A stretch of DNA of 64,000 nucleotides from Brachybacterium sp. P6-10-X1 (GTDB taxonomy: Bacteria; Actinomycetota; Actinomycetes; Actinomycetales; Dermabacteraceae), in the NCBI RefSeq assembly GCF_001969445.1, contig NZ_CP017297.1, positions 4,030,001-4,094,000 of the forward strand. The letters run 5' to 3'. The translations under genes were made by a program, and so were the position numbers. Numbering within the stretch: the first letter of the stretch is position 1; each line of letters opens with the position of its first letter. The notes under the pieces are model-generated. The model had not been told where the DNA came from. It worked only from the letters and a program-made list of their open reading frames with translations, and searched no databases. Of this stretch, positions 18,000-26,341 are shown one piece after another.

Positions 18000-18740
18000 A
18001 TGGAGGCCATGACCGAGACCTCCGCCGCCGATCAGCTCACCGCCCGCCTCGACGACGTGCTCTCCCGTCTCGATGCCGCAGCCGCCCGCGCCGGCCGGGG
18101 CGGCCGGGAGATCACGGTGCTGCTGGCCACCAAGACCCGCACGCCCCAGGAGATCGCCACCGTCATCGATCTGCTGCGCGAGCGGGGGCGACCGATCGTC
18201 GTGGGGGAGAACCGGGCCCAGGAGATCTCCAAGCACACCGACCCGCTGCTGGCGGACAACGGGGTGCCGCGGCACTTCATCGGGCGCCTGCAGACCAACA
18301 AAGCCCGCGACGTGGTCGCCTTCGCCGAGACGATCCACAGCGTGGACCGCGAGGACATCGCCGATGCGCTCGAGCGTCGGGCCGGGATGGCTGGCCTGAG
18401 GCGGGACGTGCTGGTGCAGGTCAACACCTCGGGGGAGGAGTCCAAGGGCGGGTTCGCCCCGGCCCTGGAGGCCGTCGGCCCGATCATCGAGCGGCTGCGG
18501 GCCGGCGAGGGCCTGCGGCCCGTCGGCCTGATGACGATCGGCGCCAACACGGACGACGCGGGTGCCGTGCGCGCTTCGCTGCGCACCCTGCGGCAGCTGC
18601 GCGACCAGGCGCGCGCCGAGCTCGACGTGCCGGAGCTGGAGCACCTGTCGATGGGGATGAGCGGGGACCTCGACATCGCCGTCGAGGAGGGGGCGACGAT
18701 CGTGCGCGTCGGCTCGGCGATCTTCGGCCCCCGGCCCTGA
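18000..18740 (+). CDS. YggS/PLPBP-family pyridoxal phosphate protein
   Basis: A 246-residue PLP homeostasis protein of the YggS/YBL036C group, with an alanine-racemase-like TIM barrel and no known catalytic activity. The PLP lysine is in the strand EITVLLATKTRTPQ. Other family motifs are VVGENRAQEISKH, HFIGRLQTNKARDV, VNTSGEESKGG, GLMTIG, LSMGMSGDLDIAVEEG and the terminal VRVGSAIFGPR. The ATG at 18000 is used; an in-frame ATG at 18009 is also possible but its GGAGG is only two bases away. In many actinobacteria this gene is in the division cluster, but here it stands after a tRNA. Confidence 0.9.
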   Translation: MEAMTETSAADQLTARLDDVLSRLDAAAARAGRGGREITVLLATKTRTPQEIATVIDLLRERGRPIVVGENRAQEISKHTDPLLADNGVPRHFIGRLQTNKARDVVAFAETIHSVDREDIADALERRAGMAGLRRDVLVQVNTSGEESKGGFAPALEAVGPIIERLRAGEGLRPVGLMTIGANTDDAGAVRASLRTLRQLRDQARAELDVPELEHLSMGMSGDLDIAVEEGATIVRVGSAIFGPRP

Positions 18741-18808
18741 TCCGATGTCCCTCCGACGGTGCTCTCCCGGGGGCCTGTCGCCGCGGCCCCTGACCTCTCG
18801 GCGTCGCC

Positions 18809-19900
18809 TCAGCCGGGGCCGACGAGTGCCTGCGGCAGTCCGTACTCGTGCTCGAGCACCTCGCAGGCCGAGCCGACGGCGATCAGGTCCGTGCCCCGGG
18901 TGGAGAGCATGACCTCGACGTGGACCCAGGGCTCGGCCTGCAGGCTCTCCTCCAGCGCAGCGCGGATCGCGTCCATCGTGCGCTCGTGCTGGGCGTAGAC
19001 CGACCGCCCGCCGAGCACGACCCGGTCCACGTCGACCAGCCGCACCAGATCCACCACCACCGTCGCCAGCACCTGGGCGGCGTACTCCTCGTCGCCCGCC
19101 TCCAGCGCGGCCTGGTGCTCGGCCTGGGCGCAGCCTCGTCGACCGCAGGTGCACGGGACCCCGTCGATGCGCACCACGGTGTGGCCGGCCTCGCCGGCGT
19201 GGGAGTGGGCGCCGCGCACGATCATGCCGCCCAGGCACAGGGCCGCCCCGAGCCCGTCCTCGACGAGCACGAGCGCGGCGTCGTCCAGCAGTCCGGGCTG
19301 CGACCACGCCTCGCCCACCAGGGCGGCCCGCGAATCGTGGTCCAGCAGCACCGGCAGGGACAGCTCCTGCGCCAGGAGCCGACGCAGCGGTGCCCCGCGC
19401 CACGGGTCGGGCTGGGCGCTGCCGCGGTAGACGCCTTCGGACCAGTCCACCGGTCCCGGCATCCCGACCCCGACGCCCAGCAGCTCGCCGGGGCCGACCC
19501 GGGCCAGGTCGCGCGCCTGCTCGGCCAGGGTCGCGATCAGCTCGTCGACCGGTTGCAGCCGCCCGATCTCCAGGTCGCGCCGCTCCAGGATCTCGCCGGT
19601 GAGGTCGACCACCACGCCGTGGACGCGGGAACGGGTCAGGTGCAGTCCGATCGCGCGTCGCGAGGAGGGGACGATGCGGTAGAAGGTGGTCGGCTTGCCG
19701 GGGCCCGCGGCGACCGTGCCGATCTCGGTGATCAGCCCGCGATCCATCAGCCGGCCCAGGATCTTCGAGATCGCCTGCGGCGTGACCTGCAGGGCCTGTG
19801 CCAGTCCCGCCCTCGAGACGGGATCGCCCCGCCGGGCGACGGCGAGGACGGCGGCGTCATGGGCGCCCGCCACACGGTCCAGGGGAGTGCTCTCTCTCAC
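18809..19900 (-). CDS. ROK-family transcriptional repressor
   Basis: A 363-residue NagC/XylR-type regulator. The N-terminal winged helix (about 12-70) includes VSRAGLAQALQVTPQAISKILGRLMDRG-type helix-turn-helix sequence. The ROK domain follows, with an ATP/sugar-site GVGVGMPGPV segment, LDHDSRAAL, and the zinc motif CTCGRRGCAQ preceded by AGEAGHTVV. It should bind DNA and respond to a sugar or sugar phosphate. The GTG start at 19900 has a GGGAGG site upstream; no ATG lies in frame nearby. It is divergent from the MFS exporter gene at 20166, which is a plausible target. Confidence 0.87.
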   Translation of the reverse strand: MRESTPLDRVAGAHDAAVLAVARRGDPVSRAGLAQALQVTPQAISKILGRLMDRGLITEIGTVAAGPGKPTTFYRIVPSSRRAIGLHLTRSRVHGVVVDLTGEILERRDLEIGRLQPVDELIATLAEQARDLARVGPGELLGVGVGMPGPVDWSEGVYRGSAQPDPWRGAPLRRLLAQELSLPVLLDHDSRAALVGEAWSQPGLLDDAALVLVEDGLGAALCLGGMIVRGAHSHAGEAGHTVVRIDGVPCTCGRRGCAQAEHQAALEAGDEEYAAQVLATVVVDLVRLVDVDRVVLGGRSVYAQHERTMDAIRAALEESLQAEPWVHVEVMLSTRGTDLIAVGSACEVLEHEYGLPQALVGPG

Positions 19901-20076
19901 CTCGTCATCCTCCCACGCTGCTCGGGCGGGTCCGGGCCCGGCAGTGCCGTCGCCCGGCCTGCCGGCGCATCGTCGTTCCTGGACACGGCCCTGTGCGCGG
20001 CGCCGAGCATCACGTGGTGGCGGCCCGGGGTGCGCCGGTGCTCGGGCCTGTGACGCGGCTCCTGGTCGCCTCCCCC

Positions 20077-20106
20077 TTGACGTAACGCAACAGCGTTTGC
20101 TTACCT
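20077..20106 (+). promoter_or_regulatory. Candidate promoter with overlapping palindrome for MFS gene
   Basis: TTGACG (20077-20082) followed 18 bases later by TTACCT (20101-20106) could be -35 and -10 hexamers. Between them lies the inverted repeat AACGC-AACA-GCGTT (20084-20097), in the place where a repressor would block RNA polymerase. The sequence is the most AT-rich patch in the 265-bp gap between the divergent ROK repressor and the exporter gene. Which protein binds it is inference. Confidence 0.4.
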
Positions 20107-20165
20107 GTGCGTCGGGTCGATGGAGCCCGCCCGCCCTGCATGCTCCCGACAGTCGAGGACCAGCC

Positions 20166-21482
20166 ATGACCACCATCGACGACACCCGCGCCGTCCCTCG
20201 GACCTCCGCACCCCTCTCGCCCGCCCGCCGCCGTCTGGCCCTGTTCGCCCTCGCCCTGGGTGGTTTCGGCATCGGAGCCTCGGAGTTCGTCTCCATGGGC
20301 CTGCTGCCGAACATCGCCGACGGCCTGCTGAGCGAGCGCATGGCCGTCGACCCCGAGGGCGGCATCGCCCAGGCCGGCCTGGCCATCTCCGCCTACGCCC
20401 TCGGCGTCGTCGTCGGCGCCCCGGTGCTCGCCCTGCTCTCGGTGCGCTGGAGCCGGTCGACCATGATCGTCGGCCTCGCCGTCGCGCTCGCGGCCGGCGC
20501 CGTCCTCTCCGCGCTCATGCCCACCTTCGAGCTCACCGTGCTCGCCCGCTTCCTCGCGGGGGTGCCCCACGGCGCGTACTTCGGCGTCGCCTCGCTGCTG
20601 GCCGCTTCGCTGATGGGGCCCGGCAACCAGGGCAAGGGCGTGGCGCTGGCGCTGTCCGGGCTCACCGTCGCCAACCTCATCGGCGTGCCCGTGCTGACCG
20701 CCGTCGGCCAGGCCGCCGGCTGGCGCGCCGTCTACCTGCTGATCGCCCTGATCTTCGTCGCCACGGTCACCGCGCTGCACCGGACGGTGCCGCGCGAGGA
20801 GAGGGTGGCCGGACGCCGCATGGCCGACGAGATCGTCGCCCTGCGCCGGGTGCAGCTGTGGATCATCATGGGCATCGCCGCGGTCGGTTTCGCCGGCGCC
20901 TTCGCCGTCTTCAGCTACGTCGCCGACATCACCACCAACGTCACCGGTGCCTCCGCGACCGCCGTTCCGTGGGTGCTGGCCGCCGCCGGTCTGGGCATGA
21001 CCGTCGGCAACGTCATCGGCGGCGCCACCACCGACCGCTCCGTCAGCGCCACGCTGATGATCGGCTTCCCGCTGTACATCGCGGCGCTGGTGGGGCTGTT
21101 CCTGGTCTCCGGCGTCTCCCTGGTCGCCCTGCTCATCGCGTTCTTCCTGATGAACGCGGCCAACGCCTCGCTGAACCCGGCGATGCAGACCTGGCTGATC
21201 CGTGTCGCCCACCGCTCCGAGGTGCTCGGCGCGTCCCTGAACCACGCCGCCTTCAACGTCGCCAACGCCCTCGGTGCCGCCCTCGGCGGAGCCGTGATCG
21301 CCGCCGGCTTCGGCTACGAGGCGCCGATGGTGGTCGCGATCGTGCTCGCGAGCGTCGGCTTCGCGATGGTCTCCGCGACGCTGATCGCCCTGCGGGTGCG
21401 CGCTCGTCGCACCCGGGCCCTGCTGGCCCGCCACGAGGACACCCTCACCGGACAGATCCCGCGGGTCCCCGTCGGCGTCTGA
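20166..21482 (+). CDS. MFS transporter, DHA1 efflux type
   Basis: A 438-residue permease with twelve predicted helices, of the drug:H+ antiporter-1 group related to AraJ, YdhP and Cml-type exporters. The first helix has the typical GGFGIGASEFVSMGLLP and the A-like motif follows at LLSVRWSRSTMIVG; helix 5 holds GPGNQGKGVALALSG. It would export a sugar or small drug in exchange for protons; the substrate is not predictable. The start is an ATG after a 60-base leader from the candidate promoter. It is divergent from a ROK-family repressor gene. Confidence 0.9.
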   Translation: MTTIDDTRAVPRTSAPLSPARRRLALFALALGGFGIGASEFVSMGLLPNIADGLLSERMAVDPEGGIAQAGLAISAYALGVVVGAPVLALLSVRWSRSTMIVGLAVALAAGAVLSALMPTFELTVLARFLAGVPHGAYFGVASLLAASLMGPGNQGKGVALALSGLTVANLIGVPVLTAVGQAAGWRAVYLLIALIFVATVTALHRTVPREERVAGRRMADEIVALRRVQLWIIMGIAAVGFAGAFAVFSYVADITTNVTGASATAVPWVLAAAGLGMTVGNVIGGATTDRSVSATLMIGFPLYIAALVGLFLVSGVSLVALLIAFFLMNAANASLNPAMQTWLIRVAHRSEVLGASLNHAAFNVANALGAALGGAVIAAGFGYEAPMVVAIVLASVGFAMVSATLIALRVRARRTRALLARHEDTLTGQIPRVPVGV

Positions 21483-21645
21483 GGCACGGAGCGGGCAGGA
21501 CGCGGGCGCGTCGGCCGACGGGTGCCGTCACACTCGGTCATCCCGTGTGCGCATCCCGCTCCCGCGATGCCTACAGTGGAGCCGGCGTCGTCCGACGCCC
21601 CGGGCCGTTGACCGGCCCGCCCCGACGACTCCCTGGGGAGGCCCC

Positions 21646-22779
21646 GTGCGCGTCCAGACCGCCGCCGTGCAGACCCTGCGCCACCAGGAGCACGGCGCCG
21701 TCGTCCCCCCGGTGCACCTGGCCTCGACCTTCGAGCTCGACCCCGGCAGCGAGGACGGCGCCTACGCCTACCAGCGGGGCGGGAACCCCACCCGCGCACA
21801 GCTCGAGACCCTGCTGGCCACCCTGGACGGAGCCGCGCACGGCTTCGCCTTCGCCACCGGCATGGCCGCCACCGCCGCCGCGCTGTCCACGCTGACGGTG
21901 GGCGATGAGGTCATCCTCCCGGCCAGCGTCTACGGCGGCACCTATCGCTTCGTCGACCTGGTCCTGCCCGGTCGTGGCGTCACCGGTCGCTTCGTCGACG
22001 ACCTCGGGGAGCTGACCGACGCGGACTTCACCCCGGCCACGCGGGCCGTGTTCGTGGAGACGCCCGCCAACCCCACGCTGCGGATCACCGATCTGCGCCG
22101 CCTCATCGACCTCGCCCACCGCCACGACGCCCTGGTGATCGTGGACAACACCTTCATGACCTCCCTGCTGCAGCGACCGCTGGAGCTGGGGGCCGACGTC
22201 GTCGTCCAGTCGGCCACCAAGTTCCTCGCCGGACACTCGGACCTCCTGGCCGGCGCGATCACCACCGATGACGCCCACCTCGCCGAGGCCTTCGCGCTCG
22301 CGCAGAAGGCCCAGGGCGGGGTGCTCTCCCCGGGGGATTCCTTCCGCCTGATCCAGGGCATCAAGACGATGCCGCTGCGGCTCGAGCGCCAACAGGACAA
22401 CGCCCGGGCGATCGTGCAGCACCTGCGCGGTCACGACGACATCGCCGGCGTCCGGTTCCCGGGCTCCCACAGCGACCAGGAGGCGAGGACCCACGCCTCC
22501 CAGGCCACCGGCACCGGGGCGGTGCTCTCCTTCGAGCTCGCCCCCGGCAGGGACCGGGTGGCCTTCCTGCGCGCCCTGCGCTATCCCGGCTTCGCCGTCA
22601 GCCTCGGCGGCGTCGAGACCCTGATCTGCCGCCCCGCCACCATGACCCACGAGGCCATGACCCCGGAGGCGCGCGAGCGCGCCGGCATCTCCGATCAGCT
22701 GCTGCGGCTCGCGGTCGGGATCGAGGATGTGCGCGACCTGATCGAGGACCTGGACCAGGCTCTTCTCGCCTCCCGGTGA
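21646..22779 (+). CDS. Cys/Met metabolism PLP-dependent enzyme
   Basis: A 377-residue fold-type I PLP enzyme of the cystathionine gamma-synthase, gamma-lyase, beta-lyase and methionine gamma-lyase family. The PLP lysine is in QSATKFLAGHSDLLAG; other signatures are YQRGGNPTRAQLE, FATGMAATAAAL, ETPANPTLRITDL, IVDNTFMTSLLQRP and the C-terminal SLGGVETLICRPATMTHEAM. Sequence alone does not separate the gamma-synthase from the lyases. The GTG at 21646 has GGGGAGG four bases upstream. It is a single gene with no sulfur-pathway neighbours. Confidence 0.9.
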   Translation: MRVQTAAVQTLRHQEHGAVVPPVHLASTFELDPGSEDGAYAYQRGGNPTRAQLETLLATLDGAAHGFAFATGMAATAAALSTLTVGDEVILPASVYGGTYRFVDLVLPGRGVTGRFVDDLGELTDADFTPATRAVFVETPANPTLRITDLRRLIDLAHRHDALVIVDNTFMTSLLQRPLELGADVVVQSATKFLAGHSDLLAGAITTDDAHLAEAFALAQKAQGGVLSPGDSFRLIQGIKTMPLRLERQQDNARAIVQHLRGHDDIAGVRFPGSHSDQEARTHASQATGTGAVLSFELAPGRDRVAFLRALRYPGFAVSLGGVETLICRPATMTHEAMTPEARERAGISDQLLRLAVGIEDVRDLIEDLDQALLASR

Positions 22780-22944
22780 CCGCGCGGAGCGCATTCTGCG
22801 GGCCAAACCCGGCGCATCTCGCTGAGAGCGCAGAGCACATCCAGCTCGGACACGGGAAACCCCGTTAAGGTAGTGCCGTCGGCGCGCCGGGGACCGTCCT
22901 GCGTTCCCCGACGTCGGCCCACCATCTCTTTCGTGAGGAGCGCC

Positions 22945-23862
22945 ATGGCACGCCACAACATCGTGTTCGGACGCGACCAGGCTGTTCAGCAGGGGCGGAA
23001 CTATCGCGGCCCCCAGTTCGGCCAGTCGCAGGACGGACCTCCGCCCGGGACCCAGTGGTCCACCGACTTCGGGGGGACGGCCACCGCAGCGCCGGCCGCC
23101 GGCCAGCAGAGCGCCGAGTCGCTCGAGGCTCTGTACGCCCGGCCCGCCGCGACCGGGCACGACACCGGCCGGATGTCGATGCGGGACGCCCTGAACGCGA
23201 TCACGGCGACCCTCGGCACCATCGTGGTCGTCGGCTTCGCGGTCGGCGTGACCCCGGGTGCGCTGGGCATCATCGCCGGCGAGCAGGGCGTCGCGATCGG
23301 GCTGACCGTCGCGATCGCCGCGCTGTTCATCGGTCTGGTCGGCGGCCTGGTCACCGCGCTGATCAACATCTTCAAGAAGAAGCCCTCGCCGATCCTGGTG
23401 CTCGCCTACGCGGTGTTCGAGGGTCTGCTGCTGGGCGGCCTCACCGCCATGCTGGGCCAGCAGTTCCCCGGCATCGGCCTGCAGGCCGTGGTCGGCACGC
23501 TCGCCGTCGCGGGGTCCGTGCTGGTCATGTTCCGCCTCGGAGTGCTGCGCACCTCCCCGGTGCTGAACAAGATCTTCATGGTCGCGATGGTCGCCTACCT
23601 GCTGTTCGGCATCGTCAACATCGGTTACGTGTTCATGACCGGCGGCAGCCTGCGCGACGGGGTCCTCGGCCTGGTCATCGGCGGTCTGGCCGTGGTCATG
23701 GCCTCGTACTCGCTGGTGATGGACTTCGAGGACGTCCAGCGCGCCGCGAACTCGGCGATGCCGCGCGTGTACGCCTGGCGCTGCGCCTTCGGGCTCGCGG
23801 TCACCATGGTGTGGCTGTACGTCGAGATCCTGCGGATCATCGCGATCCTTCGCGGCGACTGA
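22945..23862 (+). CDS. Bax inhibitor-1/YccA family membrane protein
   Basis: A 305-residue membrane protein. The first 95 residues are a hydrophilic Gln/Gly/Pro-rich head; seven transmembrane helices follow, matching the actinobacterial Bax-inhibitor-1 (DUF4451-like YccA) proteins: LVLAYAVFEGLLLGGLTAML, IFMVAMVAYLLFGIVNIGYV, and the C-terminal MDFEDVQRAAN with WRCAFGLAVTMVWLYVEILRI. Related proteins act as pH-sensitive ion leaks or membrane-protease regulators; the role here is unknown. GAGGAG (22935-22940) precedes the ATG. A strong hairpin terminator follows at 23907-23933. Confidence 0.88.
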   Translation: MARHNIVFGRDQAVQQGRNYRGPQFGQSQDGPPPGTQWSTDFGGTATAAPAAGQQSAESLEALYARPAATGHDTGRMSMRDALNAITATLGTIVVVGFAVGVTPGALGIIAGEQGVAIGLTVAIAALFIGLVGGLVTALINIFKKKPSPILVLAYAVFEGLLLGGLTAMLGQQFPGIGLQAVVGTLAVAGSVLVMFRLGVLRTSPVLNKIFMVAMVAYLLFGIVNIGYVFMTGGSLRDGVLGLVIGGLAVVMASYSLVMDFEDVQRAANSAMPRVYAWRCAFGLAVTMVWLYVEILRIIAILRGD

Positions 23863-23906
23863 CAGCGGCTCCGGACGCCGCACGGCGCCCACCCGTATGC
23901 TGACGC

Positions 23907-23933
23907 GGCGGGCCCCCTTCCTGGGGGCCCGCC
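23907..23933 (+). terminator. Intrinsic terminator after Bax inhibitor-1 gene
   Basis: An 11-bp perfect GC stem (GGCGGGCCCCC / GGGGGCCCGCC) with loop TTCCT lies 45 bases after the stop and just before the cardiolipin synthase gene. Confidence 0.7.
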
Positions 23934-23964
23934 GTTCCGCGTCCGGGAGGAAAGGGGACCGACC

Positions 23965-25452
23965 ATGGCCGAGGTGTGGCAGTGGCTGCTCGACCACGGG
24001 GTGGTCGTCGGCACGTACACGTTCCTGGTGATCGACGTGTTCCTGCGGATCCTCGGACTGATCCTGGTGCCCCGCAACCGACGCCCCGGATCGGCGCTGG
24101 CCTGGCTGCTGGCCATCATGGTGCTCCCGATCATCGGCTTCCCCCTCTATCTCCTGCTGGGCAAGGCGGAGCTGCCGCGCAAGCGGCGCGAGAAGCAGAA
24201 GGTCATCAACCGGCTGATGCACGTGCGGGCCCACGACATCGTCGACAGCGAGCTCGACGCCGACGCCCCCAGCTGGCTGCAGTCCGCGGTGAACCTCAAT
24301 CGGGAGCTCGGGGCGTTCCCGCTGACGGGCAACAATTCCGTGGACCTGGAGATCGACTACGACGCCTCGATCGCCCGCATGGCCGCGGACATCCGCACCG
24401 CCCGGCACGACGTGAACGTGCTGTTCTACATCATGACCCGGGATGCGGTCACCGAGGACTTCTTCGACGCCCTCGGCGAGGCCGCGCAGCGAGGGGTCGT
24501 CGTGCGGGTCCTGTACGACCATCTGGGCTCGCTGATGCACGGATCGGCCTACCGATCGATGCGTCGCTTCCTGGACTCCCACGGCATCGAGCATCATCCG
24601 ATGATGCCGATCAAGCCGTTCAGCGACGGTGCCTTCCAGCGTCCGGATCTGCGCAATCACCGCAAGCTGCTCATCGTGGACGGCCAGATCGGGTGGATGG
24701 GCAGCCAGAACATGATCGCCGCCCACTACGACAAGCGCTCCAACATCCGCCGTGGCCTGCACTGGCAGGAGACGATGGCGCGGCTGCGCGGACCGATCGT
24801 CGCCGAGATGAACCTGTTGTTCGCCACCGACTGGTTCTATGAATCCGCCGAGCTGATCAGCGAGGACGAGCTGCTGCAGGCCCCGGCCGACACCTCCGGC
24901 ACCTACGAGTGCCAGCTCGTCCCCAGCGGCCCCGGCTACGTCTTCGAGAACAACCTGGCGCTGTTCAACCAGCTGTTCTATTCGGCAGAGCACCGTATCA
25001 GCGCCGTCAGCCCCTACTTCGTGCCCGACGAGTCGATGCTCGCCGCGCTGGTGACCGCCGCTCGCCGCGGGGTCGACGTGGAGCTGTTCGTCTCCGAGAT
25101 CGGGGACCAGTTCCTGGTCTTCCACGCCCAGCGCTCGTACTACGACGCGCTGCTGGCGGCCGGGGTGCGGATCTGGCTGTACCAGGCGCCGACGATCCTG
25201 CACGCCAAGCATGTGACCATCGACGACTCGGTGACGGTGATCGGCTCCTCGAACATGGACATCCGCTCGTTCCTCCTGGACATGGAGAGCTCGATGATGA
25301 TCGGCGGCACCGACTTCATGGCGAAGATGCACCAGGTCGAGGACGTCTACCGCTCCCGCAGCCGGGAGCTCACCCGGGACGAATGGGAGCGGCGTCCGGT
25401 GCCCATGCGCCTGCTGGACAACCTCTGCCGTCTCGCCTCGGCGGTCGTCTGA
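23965..25452 (+). CDS. cls: Cardiolipin synthase
   Basis: A 495-residue membrane phospholipase D-type enzyme that makes cardiolipin from phosphatidylglycerol. It has two N-terminal transmembrane helices (about 10-30 and 42-63, with RRPGSALAWLLAIMVLPIIGFPLYLLLG-like sequence) and two HKD active sites: NHRKLLIVDGQIGWMGSQN and HAKHVTIDDSVTVIGSSNMD. Length and layout match actinobacterial ClsA-type proteins. The ATG was chosen because the TM segments begin directly after it, with AGGAAAGGGG just upstream. The stop codon region forms a small hairpin with the convergent gene. Confidence 0.94.
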   Translation: MAEVWQWLLDHGVVVGTYTFLVIDVFLRILGLILVPRNRRPGSALAWLLAIMVLPIIGFPLYLLLGKAELPRKRREKQKVINRLMHVRAHDIVDSELDADAPSWLQSAVNLNRELGAFPLTGNNSVDLEIDYDASIARMAADIRTARHDVNVLFYIMTRDAVTEDFFDALGEAAQRGVVVRVLYDHLGSLMHGSAYRSMRRFLDSHGIEHHPMMPIKPFSDGAFQRPDLRNHRKLLIVDGQIGWMGSQNMIAAHYDKRSNIRRGLHWQETMARLRGPIVAEMNLLFATDWFYESAELISEDELLQAPADTSGTYECQLVPSGPGYVFENNLALFNQLFYSAEHRISAVSPYFVPDESMLAALVTAARRGVDVELFVSEIGDQFLVFHAQRSYYDALLAAGVRIWLYQAPTILHAKHVTIDDSVTVIGSSNMDIRSFLLDMESSMMIGGTDFMAKMHQVEDVYRSRSRELTRDEWERRPVPMRLLDNLCRLASAVV

Positions 25453-25457
25453 CCGCC
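25440..25457. terminator. Small hairpin between convergent genes
   Basis: GGCGGTC-GTCT-GACCGCC, a 7-bp stem overlapping the cls stop codon and close to the stop of the convergent gene. It may act as a weak bidirectional terminator. Confidence 0.35.
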
Positions 25458-25471
25458 TCGGCCGCGAGCAC

Positions 25472-26305
25472 TCAGCCCGACAGGCCGGTCACGGACGCGT
25501 AGGCCTTCTCGACCGCTTCCTCGTGCTCGGTGACGCCCACGGCGGTGTCCGTCACGAACGCGCTCGGCCCCTGATCGGTGTCCAGCACCACGACCACGAT
25601 CTCGGTGGCGTCGGTCTTCTCGAGGTCGTCGGAGCCGAAGTTCACCACCGCCCGGGTCTCGTACCCGGGCATCCCGGCGATCGTGACGGGCTTGGTGGTC
25701 TCGTCGTCCCAGGTGCGCTCGCGGGCCTTCTCGCCCCAGTTGCCGTCGGTGAAGAAGCACTTCGCGATCTTCTGCGAGGCGACCTCGTTGCCGGGGTACT
25801 CGACGCCCGGCTGCCACTCGACCTCCCCGACGGTCATGGTCGAGATCCAACCCTCCTCGACCTTGCCGTACGCGGTCTGGGTGTCATTGAGGAAGTAGAC
25901 GAACCCCTCGGATTCGCGCCCGGTGTACGCGGCCGGGGGGATGAACTCCAGGCCGCCGCCGCGGAGCTTGCCGGAGGGGTTCTTCGAGGTCCGCTCGTAC
26001 GCCGGCGACCAGCACCGCTCCTCGACGACCGTCGTCGACGCCTCGCCCGTCGGCTCCTCGGCGGTCGCATCGTCGGACGCCGTGTCCTCGGGATCCTCTG
26101 CGGTCTCCGAGGTCGCCGCAGTGGTCTCGTCGCCCCCTCCGCCGAGGAGGGTCGGGCGTAGCACCAGGTATCCGACGGTGGCGCCGACGATCAGCAGGAA
26201 GACGATGGCGAAGGCGATGCCGCCGATCAGCAGCGCGCCGCCGCGCCCACCGCCCGGGCCGGGGGTCGGCGGCTGGGGCGAGGTGAACTGCTCTCCGGTG
26301 TGCAC
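25472..26305 (-). CDS. Membrane-anchored hypothetical protein, paralogue of next gene
   Basis: A 277-residue protein of unknown function. It has a short Pro/Gly-rich cytoplasmic head, one transmembrane helix (about 25-52), an acidic Thr/Glu/Asp-rich extracellular linker (about 58-92) and a globular C-terminal domain (about 95-277). Two cysteines (ERCWSPAY and IAKCFFTDGNW) could form a disulfide. It is clearly related to the adjacent upstream protein at 26342-27268: both share G(Y)PG(N/M)E, cysteine spacing and the block VVVxDxxxGPSAxxxD. The two appear to be an ancient tandem duplication and may be co-transcribed. Confidence 0.75.
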   Translation of the reverse strand: MHTGEQFTSPQPPTPGPGGGRGGALLIGGIAFAIVFLLIVGATVGYLVLRPTLLGGGGDETTAATSETAEDPEDTASDDATAEEPTGEASTTVVEERCWSPAYERTSKNPSGKLRGGGLEFIPPAAYTGRESEGFVYFLNDTQTAYGKVEEGWISTMTVGEVEWQPGVEYPGNEVASQKIAKCFFTDGNWGEKARERTWDDETTKPVTIAGMPGYETRAVVNFGSDDLEKTDATEIVVVVLDTDQGPSAFVTDTAVGVTEHEEAVEKAYASVTGLSG

Positions 26306-26341
26306 GGGCTGCTCCTTGGGGGTGCGGTACGCGTCAGGGCG

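Noticed and set aside
21571-25332. A 1253-codon open frame on the minus strand across the Cys/Met enzyme, Bax-inhibitor and cls genes
   Set aside because: It is antisense to three well-supported genes, its product is a His/Asp/Gly/Arg-rich composition typical of shadow frames in high-GC DNA, and it has no recognisable domain.
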